NCBI RefSeq assembly: GCF_004795105.1
Contig: NZ_SSBL01000002.1
Location: 310,001 to 374,000, forward strand
DNA from: Streptomyces sp. A0642
GTDB taxonomy: Bacteria; Actinomycetota; Actinomycetes; Streptomycetales; Streptomycetaceae
DNA: 64,000 bases
Direction: 5' to 3'
The position numbers and the translations under genes were made by a program. Each line of letters begins with the position of its first letter. Positions within the stretch are counted from its first letter, which is position 1. Shown piece after piece: positions 28,663 through 36,530 of this stretch. Below the pieces are notes generated by a model. The model ran no database searches and was not told the DNA's origin. It saw nothing but the letters and a program-made list of their open reading frames with translations.

Positions 28663-29547
28663 TCAGCTCTTCGGGACGATCTGGATGTCCATGTCGATCG
28701 CGATGCTGGAGCCGACCGCGGCGATGCCCCGGGCCAGCATCGTCTGCCAGGTGAGGGTGAAGTCCTCACGGTGCAGCTCGGTGGTGGCGCGGCAGGCGGC
28801 ACGGGTCTCGCCCTCCAGGCCGTTGCCGAGGCCGAGGTACTGGGTGTCCAGCGTCACCGTGCGGCTCACGCCGTGCAGGGTGAGCGCGCCGCTGACGCCC
28901 CAGCGGGTGCCGCCCCGGTGGACGAAACGCTCGCTGTAGAACTCCAGCGTGGGAAAGCGGCCGACGTCGAGGAAGTCGCCCGAGCGCAGGTGGTCGTCAC
29001 GCATCTGGACGTTCGTGTCGATCGACGCGGCGTCGATGATCACGTGCATGGCCGAGTTCTCCATGCGGTCGGCGATCCGGACCGCGCCGGCGAAGGTGTT
29101 GAACCGGCCGTGGATGCGGGCCATACCGATATGGCGGGCCGTGAAGCCGATCTGGGAGTGCATCGGCTCGATCTCCCACTCGCCCGGCTCGGGCAGCTGC
29201 GGAGGCGCGGAGACCTGGAGGGTGACATCACCCAGACCGGCGTGAGCGCCCTCGGCGACGGTGGCCGAGCCGTGGAACGGGGTGAACCCCTCCGCTGTGA
29301 CGGCCAGTCGGTACTCCCCCGCCGGCACCGTGGCGAGGACATTGCCGAAGGGATCGGTCTCCCCGCCGACGACCTTGCGTCCCGCGGCGTCCGTGACCAC
29401 GAACTCGGCCTGCCGCACCACCTCGTTGACCGGGTCGAGCACCCGGCAGCTGAGGACGCCCGCGGCATCCGGTACCGCGAGTCCGGCGAGGGCGTTGCCC
29501 CGTACGGCGCCCGGCGCTGCCTTGTTTCCGAGCCAACGACCGAACAT
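28663..29547 (-). CDS. YceI-family protein with N-terminal Ig/carboxypeptidase-like domain
   Basis: The 294-residue protein has an N-terminal beta-sandwich of the carboxypeptidase-regulatory/prealbumin type (about residues 25-100: LDPVNEVVRQAEFVVTDAAG, PAGEYRLAVTAEGF). A YceI lipocalin-like domain follows (about 115-290: EIEPMHSQIGFTARHIGMA, DDHLRSGDFLDVGRFPTLEF, LTLHGVSRTVTL). YceI proteins bind isoprenoid-type lipids. There is no signal peptide, unlike many periplasmic YceI proteins, so cytoplasmic action is likely. ATG 29547 has GGGAG at eight bases. Confidence 0.9.
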   Translation of the reverse strand: MFGRWLGNKAAPGAVRGNALAGLAVPDAAGVLSCRVLDPVNEVVRQAEFVVTDAAGRKVVGGETDPFGNVLATVPAGEYRLAVTAEGFTPFHGSATVAEGAHAGLGDVTLQVSAPPQLPEPGEWEIEPMHSQIGFTARHIGMARIHGRFNTFAGAVRIADRMENSAMHVIIDAASIDTNVQMRDDHLRSGDFLDVGRFPTLEFYSERFVHRGGTRWGVSGALTLHGVSRTVTLDTQYLGLGNGLEGETRAACRATTELHREDFTLTWQTMLARGIAAVGSSIAIDMDIQIVPKS

Positions 29548-29731
29548 TCCACTCACTCCCGGGGGCGGTTTCACCTCGGGCCGAAGGACTGGACGTCGTT
29601 GTCGGAGCAGCGACCCGCCGACGAGCATGCATTCGATCACCCTTGTGGCGTTCGAGGCAAACAGAGCGGCTCGCAACGGCTTGGGACGAGGTGTCACCGA
29701 AGGTCCGAATTGATCGTTCCGTTTGTGTGTG

Positions 29732-30574
29732 TCACCCATTCGGTGCAGAAAGGCCGGCCTCGACGCCGACCCCTCCTTCGGGAGGGAGCCGGTCGAGGAG
29801 CACACCGAAATGCTCGCGGTAGGCGGCGAGGACCTCCTCATCGCCTTCCAGCCGCGTCTCATGGCGCTCCCCACCCACCGTCGTGAGGAGTCTGCGTCCC
29901 GAGAGCGTGATCCGGCCGGTGGCGGTGAAGCGCGAGCAGACCGGCGCCCGCGTGAAGCCGGAATCGGGCGAGGTCCGGTGGTACCAGGCGCCGCCCCGGA
30001 AGTCGTCCAGCGCCCGCGGCCGCGGGTCCAGCCGGAACTGGGGTGCGCCGTCCCGCAGCACATCGACATCTCCGTGGTCCCCGCCCGCCTCGGCGTGGAC
30101 CCGCGCGATGCGGAACGTGCCGCGCGGGTCCTGCTGGTCCGTGCGGTCGTCCAGCAGGAGCGGACGCTCCGCATGGTCGCCGAAGCCGACGTCGGCGAGC
30201 CACGGCCCCGTGCCGTCGTCCGTCTCCACCCGCAGTGCCAGGTGGTCGTACGGAATGCCGAGCCGCCCCCCGTCCCCGTGGACCCGCGCCTGGAGCAGCG
30301 TGACGCGGAAGCCGAGCGCCCGCAGCAACACCGCGAAGGCGCCGTTGAGTTCGTAGCAGAACCCGCCGCGGCGGCCCGCCACGATCTTGTCGAGGAGCGC
30401 CTTCTCCTCCAGCACGATGTCCTCGCCGAGGTGGATCGAGAGGTTCTCGAAGGGCACGGTGGTGAGATGACGCAGTTGCAGCTCGCGCAGCGCCGGGGCA
30501 TCGGGGCGGGCGGGGCGGGGCGCGCCGATGCGCTCCAGGTAGGCGTCGATGGTCTGCGGCAGTTGCGGGTCCAT
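29732..30574 (-). CDS. nat: Arylamine N-acetyltransferase
   Basis: The 280-residue acetyl-CoA:arylamine acetyltransferase shows the catalytic triad: Cys in RRGGFCYELNG (about residue 73), His in YDHLALRVE (about 111) and Asp in LADVGFGD (about 128). The N-terminal VPFENLSIHLGEDI is conserved. In actinobacteria NAT homologues also act in sterol catabolism or antibiotic amide formation; no such genes are nearby, so the physiological substrate is open. Its minus-strand 5' end is 76 bases from the end of comEC. Confidence 0.94.
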   Translation of the reverse strand: MDPQLPQTIDAYLERIGAPRPARPDAPALRELQLRHLTTVPFENLSIHLGEDIVLEEKALLDKIVAGRRGGFCYELNGAFAVLLRALGFRVTLLQARVHGDGGRLGIPYDHLALRVETDDGTGPWLADVGFGDHAERPLLLDDRTDQQDPRGTFRIARVHAEAGGDHGDVDVLRDGAPQFRLDPRPRALDDFRGGAWYHRTSPDSGFTRAPVCSRFTATGRITLSGRRLLTTVGGERHETRLEGDEEVLAAYREHFGVLLDRLPPEGGVGVEAGLSAPNG

Positions 30575-30649
30575 GAGTGCAGTGTGTCCTCCCGGGCGGC
30601 GTCGCGCCCTGCTCCGATGGTCCTAGGACCCGGCCGGCGTGAACGCCCC

Positions 30650-33274
30650 TCATGACCGGCCCATGGCCCGCAGTCCCGCCCCGGCACCCGTCACCGCGAT
30701 CGCGCCGTCCCTGTCCGTACGGAGCACCACCGCTCCCCCGGACCTGAGCGCCTCGACCGTCCGCGCGGCGGGATGTCCGTACGGGTTGTCCCGCCCGACG
30801 CTCACCAGCGCGAACCTCGGCCGCGCACGGCGCACCAGAGCCGCGTCCTGATGCGCGGAACCGTGGTGGGCGACCTTGAGGACGTCCACCCGCGGCAGCG
30901 ACGGATGGCTGCGCAACAACCCTTGTTGCGCCGGGGGTTCGAGGTCGCCGAGGAGCAGCAGCGTGAGCCCGCCTGAGCGCACGAGCAGAGTGACGCTCGC
31001 GTCGTTCGGCTCGTCCGGTACGGGACCGGCGGCGGGGCCCGTCGCGCCGGCCGCACCGCCCGGGGGCCACAGCACCTGCCAGGCGAGCGTGCCGATCCGG
31101 CGGCGCTCACCGGGGACGGTGCGCAGCACGGGGATGTCGGCCGCCGCGGCCGTTCTCCTGACGAACGCGGCCTGTTCCGGGGGTTCGTCCAGGCTCGTCG
31201 TCTGGATGGCGCCCACGGCTCTGCCCCGCAGCACACCGGCCAGGCCCCGCACGTGGTCGGCGTGGAAGTGGGTGAGGAGCAGCAGCGGAACGCGCGTGAC
31301 GCCCAGATCGCGCAGGCACCGGTCGGCGAGCCGGGGGTCGGGGCCGGCGTCGACGAGGACCCCCGCGCCGGGCCCGGCCGCGAGCACCAGGGCGTCCCCC
31401 TGGCCGACGTCGCACATCGCGAACGCCCAGCCCGGTGGCGGCCATCCGGTCAGCACCCGGGTCAGCGGCACCGGCCGGAGCACCGCGAGGACCAGCAGCA
31501 GTGCGGCAGCCGCGCAGATCCACGGGCGGCGTCCGAACCGCCGTGCGGACAGCACCAGCAGCACCGTCAGCGCGGCCAGCAACAGCGCCCCCGGCCTGCC
31601 GTCGGGCCAGTCGGTCTCAGCCCCGGGGAGCGCGGCCCCGGCGCGGGCCACGGAGGCGATCCACCCCGCCGGCCACCCCGCCACCCGGGCGAGCAGTTCG
31701 GCCAACGGCATGGCCACCGGCGCCAGAGCCAGTGCGGCGAACCCGAGCACCGTGGCGGGCGCCACCGCGAATTCGGCCAGCAGGTTGCACGGGATGCCCA
31801 CCAGGCTCACCCGCGAGGCGAGCAGCACCACGACGGGTGAGCAGACCGCCTGAGCCGCGGCCGCCGCCGCCAGCGCCTCCGCGAGCCTCGGGGGCACCCG
31901 CCGCCGTTGCAGCGCGTCGCTCCACCGCGGGGCCAGGACCAGGAGGGCCCCGGTGGCCAGCACCGACAGGAGGAAGCCGTAACTGCGCGCCAGCCACGGG
32001 TCGTAGAGCACCAGGAGGAGGACGGCGGCGGCCAGCGCCGGAATCAGGGTTCTGCGCCGTCCGGTGCCGATCGCCAACAGGGTGATCAGACCGCAGGCCG
32101 CGGCCCGCAGGACGCTCGGCTCCGGCCGGCAGACGAGCACGAAGGCGAGCGTGAGGCCGCCGCCGAGCAGAGCGGTTCCCCGCAGCGAAACCCCCCATGC
32201 GGGCGCCAGTCCGCGGCGTTCGACGCGCAGGGCGCTGCCGGGCGGTCCGATGAGCAGGACGAGCAGGATCGCCAGGTTGGCACCCGATACCGCCATGAGA
32301 TGGGTGAGGTCGGTCGCCCGGAACGCCTCGTGCAGTTCGGGCGTGACGCGGGTGGTGTCTCCGACGACCAGTCCGGGCAGCAGCGCCCGCGCATCGGGAG
32401 CGAGGTCTTCCGTGGCCGTGCGCAGACCTGCGCGTAGTCCGCCGGCCGTGCGCTGGAGTCGGGTGGGCGGACCGATGACGCGGGGCCGGCCGCCCCTTCC
32501 CTCGGCACGCAGCACGGCGACGGCCCGCTCCCCGCTGTGCGACGGCGGGGCCAGCCGGCCGCTGACGCGCAACCGCGTGGACGGAAGCAGTCGCTGCCAC
32601 TGCGCGGCCGCGCCGCCGGGCGTGACGATGACCAGCACCGGCGTACGCAGCCGTACGGCCGCGCCGCCCGGCCTCGCCAGCCGGACGATCTCGGCGTCCA
32701 GGAGCAGGGAGACGGGAGTGCTGTGGTCGCCGCGCACCCGGGGAGTCGTGCGGCGGACATCGGAGGTCAGGGTGATCTCCGCGTGGATGCGCGCGAACTG
32801 CCCGGCCAGCCCGGGTACGGGCCCCTGCCGTGCATCGGCCCTGTGCAGGCCGGCGGCCCCCGCCCCCGCCGCCGCGCAGAGCAGCGCCGCCGCGGCAGCG
32901 GTGGTCCGCAACCGCCACCGCCCGCCTCCACTCCCGCCTCCCGCCGCACCCACCGCGAGCCCGCCGCCATCCCTCCCGTCCCCCGCCGCACCCACCGCGA
33001 GCCCGCCGCCATCCCTCCCGTCCCCCGCCGCACCCACCGCGAGCGCCGCGCGCAGGGGCGGAAAGCGCGGCAGCACCAGGAGGACCGCGGCTGCCGCGAG
33101 GCAGAGCACCACGCCCGCAGCCGTCCCACGCCCCGGCACGTCCAGGGCCGACGCGGCGCCGGCCCAGGCCGCCAAGGCCGGTGGAACCAGCCGCAGATCG
33201 ACCGGGCCCTCCTGCCTCGGGTCCGAGGCCCCGAGCCGGCTTCCTGACGCGGCGTGGACGGCCTGGGTGCTCAC
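30650..33274 (-). CDS. comEC: ComEC/Rec2 family DNA-uptake channel protein
   Basis: The 874-residue polytopic protein has a DUF4131 N-terminal part and the competence domain with DLTHLMAVSGANLAILLVLL (about residues 330-350). About ten hydrophobic helices are visible. A C-terminal MBL domain has LLLTHFHADHVRGLAG (about 665) and DVLKVAHHGSAHQD (about 800). In naturally competent bacteria it forms the inner-membrane ssDNA channel. It overlaps comEA by GTGA, and holA lies nearby. Residues about 76-114 are a 14-residue tandem repeat (see 32941-33045). Confidence 0.93.
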   Translation of the reverse strand: MSTQAVHAASGSRLGASDPRQEGPVDLRLVPPALAAWAGAASALDVPGRGTAAGVVLCLAAAAVLLVLPRFPPLRAALAVGAAGDGRDGGGLAVGAAGDGRDGGGLAVGAAGGGSGGGRWRLRTTAAAAALLCAAAGAGAAGLHRADARQGPVPGLAGQFARIHAEITLTSDVRRTTPRVRGDHSTPVSLLLDAEIVRLARPGGAAVRLRTPVLVIVTPGGAAAQWQRLLPSTRLRVSGRLAPPSHSGERAVAVLRAEGRGGRPRVIGPPTRLQRTAGGLRAGLRTATEDLAPDARALLPGLVVGDTTRVTPELHEAFRATDLTHLMAVSGANLAILLVLLIGPPGSALRVERRGLAPAWGVSLRGTALLGGGLTLAFVLVCRPEPSVLRAAACGLITLLAIGTGRRRTLIPALAAAVLLLVLYDPWLARSYGFLLSVLATGALLVLAPRWSDALQRRRVPPRLAEALAAAAAAQAVCSPVVVLLASRVSLVGIPCNLLAEFAVAPATVLGFAALALAPVAMPLAELLARVAGWPAGWIASVARAGAALPGAETDWPDGRPGALLLAALTVLLVLSARRFGRRPWICAAAALLLVLAVLRPVPLTRVLTGWPPPGWAFAMCDVGQGDALVLAAGPGAGVLVDAGPDPRLADRCLRDLGVTRVPLLLLTHFHADHVRGLAGVLRGRAVGAIQTTSLDEPPEQAAFVRRTAAAADIPVLRTVPGERRRIGTLAWQVLWPPGGAAGATGPAAGPVPDEPNDASVTLLVRSGGLTLLLLGDLEPPAQQGLLRSHPSLPRVDVLKVAHHGSAHQDAALVRRARPRFALVSVGRDNPYGHPAARTVEALRSGGAVVLRTDRDGAIAVTGAGAGLRAMGRS
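32941..33045 (-). repeat. 42-bp in-frame tandem repeat inside comEC
   Basis: The unit at 32941-32982 repeats at 32983-33024 and again in half length at 33025-33045 (period exactly 42, i.e. 14 codons). The protein repeat is AVGAAGDGRDGGGL. The repeats lie in the N-terminal soluble loop, so copy-number change would not shift the frame. Confidence 0.9.
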
Positions 33275-34497
33275 GGCCGCACCAGTGGCCGCAGATCGGC
33301 GAACCGGCGGTCACCGATCCCGTTGACCTCACGGAGCTCGTCGACGGACCGGAATCCTCCCTGCTGGGTGCGGTAGTCGATGATGTGCTGGGCGAGCACG
33401 GGGCCGACGCCCGGCAGGGTGTCGAGCTGTTCCACCGTCGCGGTGCTGAGGCTCACCGGCCCTGCGGGGGCGGCGGTCCGGCCGGCCCCGCCTCCCGTGG
33501 CGCCTGCGGCAGTCGGGCCGGGCGGGGCGCCCACGACGATCTGTTCCCCGTCGACGAGGACTCGGGCCCGGTTGAGGCCGTCGAGGTCCACGCCCGGCCG
33601 GGCCCCGCCCGCCACGCGCAACGCGTCGGCGACCCTGGCTCCGGCCGGCAGTCGGTGGATCCCCGGTTTCCTCACCTTTCCGCTCACGTCCACCACCACC
33701 TGCCCGCCGGGCCCGGCCACGGGTGGCGTTCCGGGCGAGGGCTCCGGCGCACGGGCTCCGGCCACCGTGTCCCCGGCCGCATCCCCGTCGCCCGCGTCCG
33801 TCTCCGCGAGGGGCGCGTGGACGGCCTCTCCCACACGGTCCGGAGCGGGTACGGACGCGGGGCGCGCGGTCCAGAGGTGCATCGCGGCGAACACCGCTGC
33901 CGCGACGAGGACGACACTGAGCGCGGCCAGGGCCCTCGGCTCCAGCCCGCACCTGAGCTGGAACCACAGGGGAAGCCGCTCCCACAGCGCGGGAAGGACG
34001 GGCCCCCGCCGCCGCCCCTCGGCGTCCGGACCTGGTGCCGCAGAGGAGAGCCCCGCCGATGCGGCCGGCGCTTCGGCCTCGGCCGGCCCGGGCCGGGACG
34101 GTGCCGCGACCGCTGCCGCAGGCATCGCCGCCCGGGGGCCGGCCGGGGGCCCGGGTGTGCCGGGCTCCCCTGCCGAAGCCGCCACCGCCGCCGGGGAAGG
34201 GGAGACCACGCCCACCACCGGCCGCGCGACCCGCCCCCCGAAACCACCCGCCATCAGCGCGTCCGCGCGACTGCGCGAGGCAGCGGCCGCGGACGCGGCG
34301 GTGCGCCCTCTCTCCCGCCGTCGCCGGCCCGGCCCGGTGCCGGTCCCGCCCCGCACACGACCGTCCGAGGCGGGAACACGTCCCGGCCCGCTCCCGGGTC
34401 CCGAGCCGGACCCGCCCATGACGTCGTCGCGTCCGCCGCGGCCGAAACCTCCGCCGACGGTGGCGGGAGGGGTTGCACGATGTGATCGGGAAGCCAT
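33271..34497 (-). CDS. comEA: ComEA-like DNA-binding membrane protein
   Basis: The 408-residue protein has a long, low-complexity Arg/Gly/Ala-rich N-terminal half. A membrane anchor (ALAALSVVLVAAAVFAAMHL, about residues 190-210) follows. An SLBB-type domain has VVVDVSGKVRKPGIHRLPAG (about 270-290). A C-terminal helix-hairpin-helix pair has ATVEQLDTLPGVGPVLAQHI and DELREVNGIGDRRFADL. ComEA binds incoming dsDNA and hands it to ComEC, and the genes overlap by four bases here. ATG 34497 has no good Shine-Dalgarno but TAGCGT lies eight bases upstream. Confidence 0.92.
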   Translation of the reverse strand: MASRSHRATPPATVGGGFGRGGRDDVMGGSGSGPGSGPGRVPASDGRVRGGTGTGPGRRRRERGRTAASAAAASRSRADALMAGGFGGRVARPVVGVVSPSPAAVAASAGEPGTPGPPAGPRAAMPAAAVAAPSRPGPAEAEAPAASAGLSSAAPGPDAEGRRRGPVLPALWERLPLWFQLRCGLEPRALAALSVVLVAAAVFAAMHLWTARPASVPAPDRVGEAVHAPLAETDAGDGDAAGDTVAGARAPEPSPGTPPVAGPGGQVVVDVSGKVRKPGIHRLPAGARVADALRVAGGARPGVDLDGLNRARVLVDGEQIVVGAPPGPTAAGATGGGAGRTAAPAGPVSLSTATVEQLDTLPGVGPVLAQHIIDYRTQQGGFRSVDELREVNGIGDRRFADLRPLVRP

Positions 34498-34599
34498 GCC
34501 ACATGACGCTAGGCATGTCCGTCGCATCCCGCTGAGCCCCTCCCATTCCGGTGGAAAACCGGTGAGTTGTGGATAACTCCACCACTCCGGAGAGTGACG

Positions 34600-35445
34600 T
34601 CAGCGAGGAGAGACCACCGCTCCCAGCAGCCCGGGGCCGGTGTGCGCGCCGATCACCGCGCCCACCTCGCTGACATGCAGGTCGACGAGGCCGGGGACCC
34701 GGTCGCGCAGCCGCTCCGCCAGCCGCTCGGCCCGTTCCGCAGCCGCGAGGTGGTGGACCGCGATGTCCACCTGTCCGCTGCCCGCCCGCTCGGCGACGAT
34801 CTCCTCCAGCCGGGCGATGGCCTTCGAGGCCGTCCGCACCTTCTCCAGCAGCTCGATCCGGCCGCCGTCGAGCTGGAGGATCGGTTTCACGGCAAGGGCC
34901 GAACCGAGCAGGGCCTGCGCGGCGCCGATCCGGCCGCCGCGGCGCAGATAGTCCAGGGTGTCCACGTAGAAGTAGGCCGACGTGCCCGCCGCCCGCTTCT
35001 CGGCGGCGGCCACCGCCTCGTCCTGGCTGCCGCCCGCCCCGGCCGTCTCCGCCGCGGCGAGGGCGCAGAACCCGAGGGCCATGGCGACCATCCCGGTGTC
35101 CACGACGCGCACCGGCACCGGGGCGTCCTTGGCCGCGAGGAGGGCGGCGTCGTAGGTGCCGGAGAACTCCGCCGACAGGTGCAGGGAGACGATGGCGGTC
35201 GCACCCGCGTCGGCGGCCGCGCGGTAGGCGGCGGCGAACACCTCGGGGCTGGGCCGGGACGTCGTCACCGAACGGCGCTTCTGCAGGGCCAGGGCGAGTG
35301 AGCGGGCCGAGATCTCGGTGCCCTCCTCCAGCGCCTGGTCGCCGAGGACGACGGTCAGCGGCACTGCGGTGATGCCATGCCGTTCCATCGCCTGAGGCGG
35401 CAGGTAGGCCGTTGAATCGGTGACGATCGCGACATGGCGGGACAT
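34600..35445 (-). CDS. DegV family fatty-acid-binding protein
   Basis: The 281-residue protein begins MSRHVAIVTDSTAYLPPQAM and has the DegV core VTTSRPSPEVF (about 60-70), ATAIVSLHLSAEFSGTYDAA and TLDYLRRGGRIGAAQALLG. These are the conserved lipid-binding residues. DegV/FakB-type proteins present fatty acids to a FakA kinase; FakA itself is not in the window. ATG 35445 has TAACCT seven bases upstream and no Shine-Dalgarno, so the mRNA may be leaderless. It follows comEA with a 102-base gap. Confidence 0.93.
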   Translation of the reverse strand: MSRHVAIVTDSTAYLPPQAMERHGITAVPLTVVLGDQALEEGTEISARSLALALQKRRSVTTSRPSPEVFAAAYRAAADAGATAIVSLHLSAEFSGTYDAALLAAKDAPVPVRVVDTGMVAMALGFCALAAAETAGAGGSQDEAVAAAEKRAAGTSAYFYVDTLDYLRRGGRIGAAQALLGSALAVKPILQLDGGRIELLEKVRTASKAIARLEEIVAERAGSGQVDIAVHHLAAAERAERLAERLRDRVPGLVDLHVSEVGAVIGAHTGPGLLGAVVSPR

Positions 35446-35452
35446 GAGCGGG

Positions 35453-35458
35453 AGGTTA
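35453..35458 (-). promoter_or_regulatory. Candidate -10 (TAACCT) for leaderless degV-type gene
   Basis: On the minus strand TAACCT is followed by seven bases and the ATG at 35445. The bases between are CCCGCTC, the opposite of a ribosome-binding site. Confidence 0.45.
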
Positions 35459-35627
35459 CCTGCCGGGGACGGCGCACGGCAGTCCGACCCCGGCCGAATG
35501 ATCAGTTCCGGTCGCTTCGGGCCGCATCCCGCCATCCCCGTTCACGCGCGGCCCCGGCCCGGCCTCTCCCCGCTTCTCCGGCCGGACACCGGCCGGGCGT
35601 GGGACCCGCATCCCCGTCACCGGCGGT

Positions 35628-36350
35628 TCAGTTCGTGGTTTCCGGCCGCGCCGACTTCTGCCACGGATATTCCGTCCCCAGCCGCGGGTCCGGTGCCGTG
35701 AGGGCCTGCGGGGACTCCGCGCCACCCGCCGCCGGACCCTCAGCCGGCCGGTTCGCCGTAGGCCGGTCCTGGGTGCGGCCGGCCCGCTGCTCCGGTGCCG
35801 GATCCTCCGTCGTCCAGTGCCGCAGCGCCCCGGCCTCCACGTCGATCTGCGCGTTCAGCGATGCCAGGTCATCGTCGGCGAACTGCGTGGCCCGGTCCCG
35901 GGCCGCCCACCGCAGGGAGTCCGCGGCACGCGTGATCCGCTCGGTGCGCTCCTTCAGGCCGGGCAGCAGCGAGGCGACCGTCGTCCGGTCCGGCTCCCGC
36001 TCCAGCCGCTTCAGGTCCTCGTCCAGCTCGCGGCCATGGACCCCGAGGCGCTCGAACAGGCCCAGCGACTCGGCGAGCGAGGCGTCCTCGACCGCACCCG
36101 ACCGCAGCGCCTCCTGCGTGGCCCGCATCGAGGTGCGCAGGGAGAGGCGCAGCTGCGCCAGCTCTCCGGCGACGCCCACCTGCCCGAAGCTCCTGGCCCG
36201 CAGCGTGGTGTCCTCCACCGTGCGGCGGGCCTGGGTGATCGTGCGGTCCACGCCGCGCTTGGCCGCGCCGACGGCCTTGACGGTCGCGTAGACGCCCAGG
36301 GCCATGAACGCGACGACGAGCAGCACCAGGATCAGGATCACGGCTTCCAT
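35628..36350 (-). CDS. Membrane-anchored protein of unknown function
   Basis: The 240-residue protein starts MEAVILILVLLVVAFMALGVY, one N-terminal transmembrane helix. A long charged helical region follows (about 25-160, heptad-like: ERLGVHGRELDEDLKRLERE), then a Pro/Ala-rich, probably disordered tail ending GTEYPWQKSARPETTN. No catalytic motif was recognised. It lies between degV and leuS on the same strand. It resembles the secreted/coiled-coil proteins often annotated as hypothetical next to leuS in Streptomyces. Confidence 0.75.
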   Translation of the reverse strand: MEAVILILVLLVVAFMALGVYATVKAVGAAKRGVDRTITQARRTVEDTTLRARSFGQVGVAGELAQLRLSLRTSMRATQEALRSGAVEDASLAESLGLFERLGVHGRELDEDLKRLEREPDRTTVASLLPGLKERTERITRAADSLRWAARDRATQFADDDLASLNAQIDVEAGALRHWTTEDPAPEQRAGRTQDRPTANRPAEGPAAGGAESPQALTAPDPRLGTEYPWQKSARPETTN

Positions 36351-36416
36351 GAGCGCCCCTCGGATGGTGTGACGGCTGACGGCACGGTTTCACGCGCCCC
36401 CTCCACCGTAAACGGA

Positions 36417-36459
36417 ACGGGCAGGCGGAGGGTTCCATCGGAACCCCCAACCTGCCCGT
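36417..36459 (-). terminator. leuS terminator hairpin
   Basis: ACGGGCAGG pairs with CCTGCCCGT; inner GGGTTCC pairs with GGAACCC around a short loop. It lies about 70 bases past the leuS stop. Confidence 0.75.
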
Positions 36460-36530
36460 AAGGGAAAGCCCTCACACCGGCGGAACGACGGGAAGCGACC
36501 AGCCTCCCGCCCCGGGATCACACCGGACGG

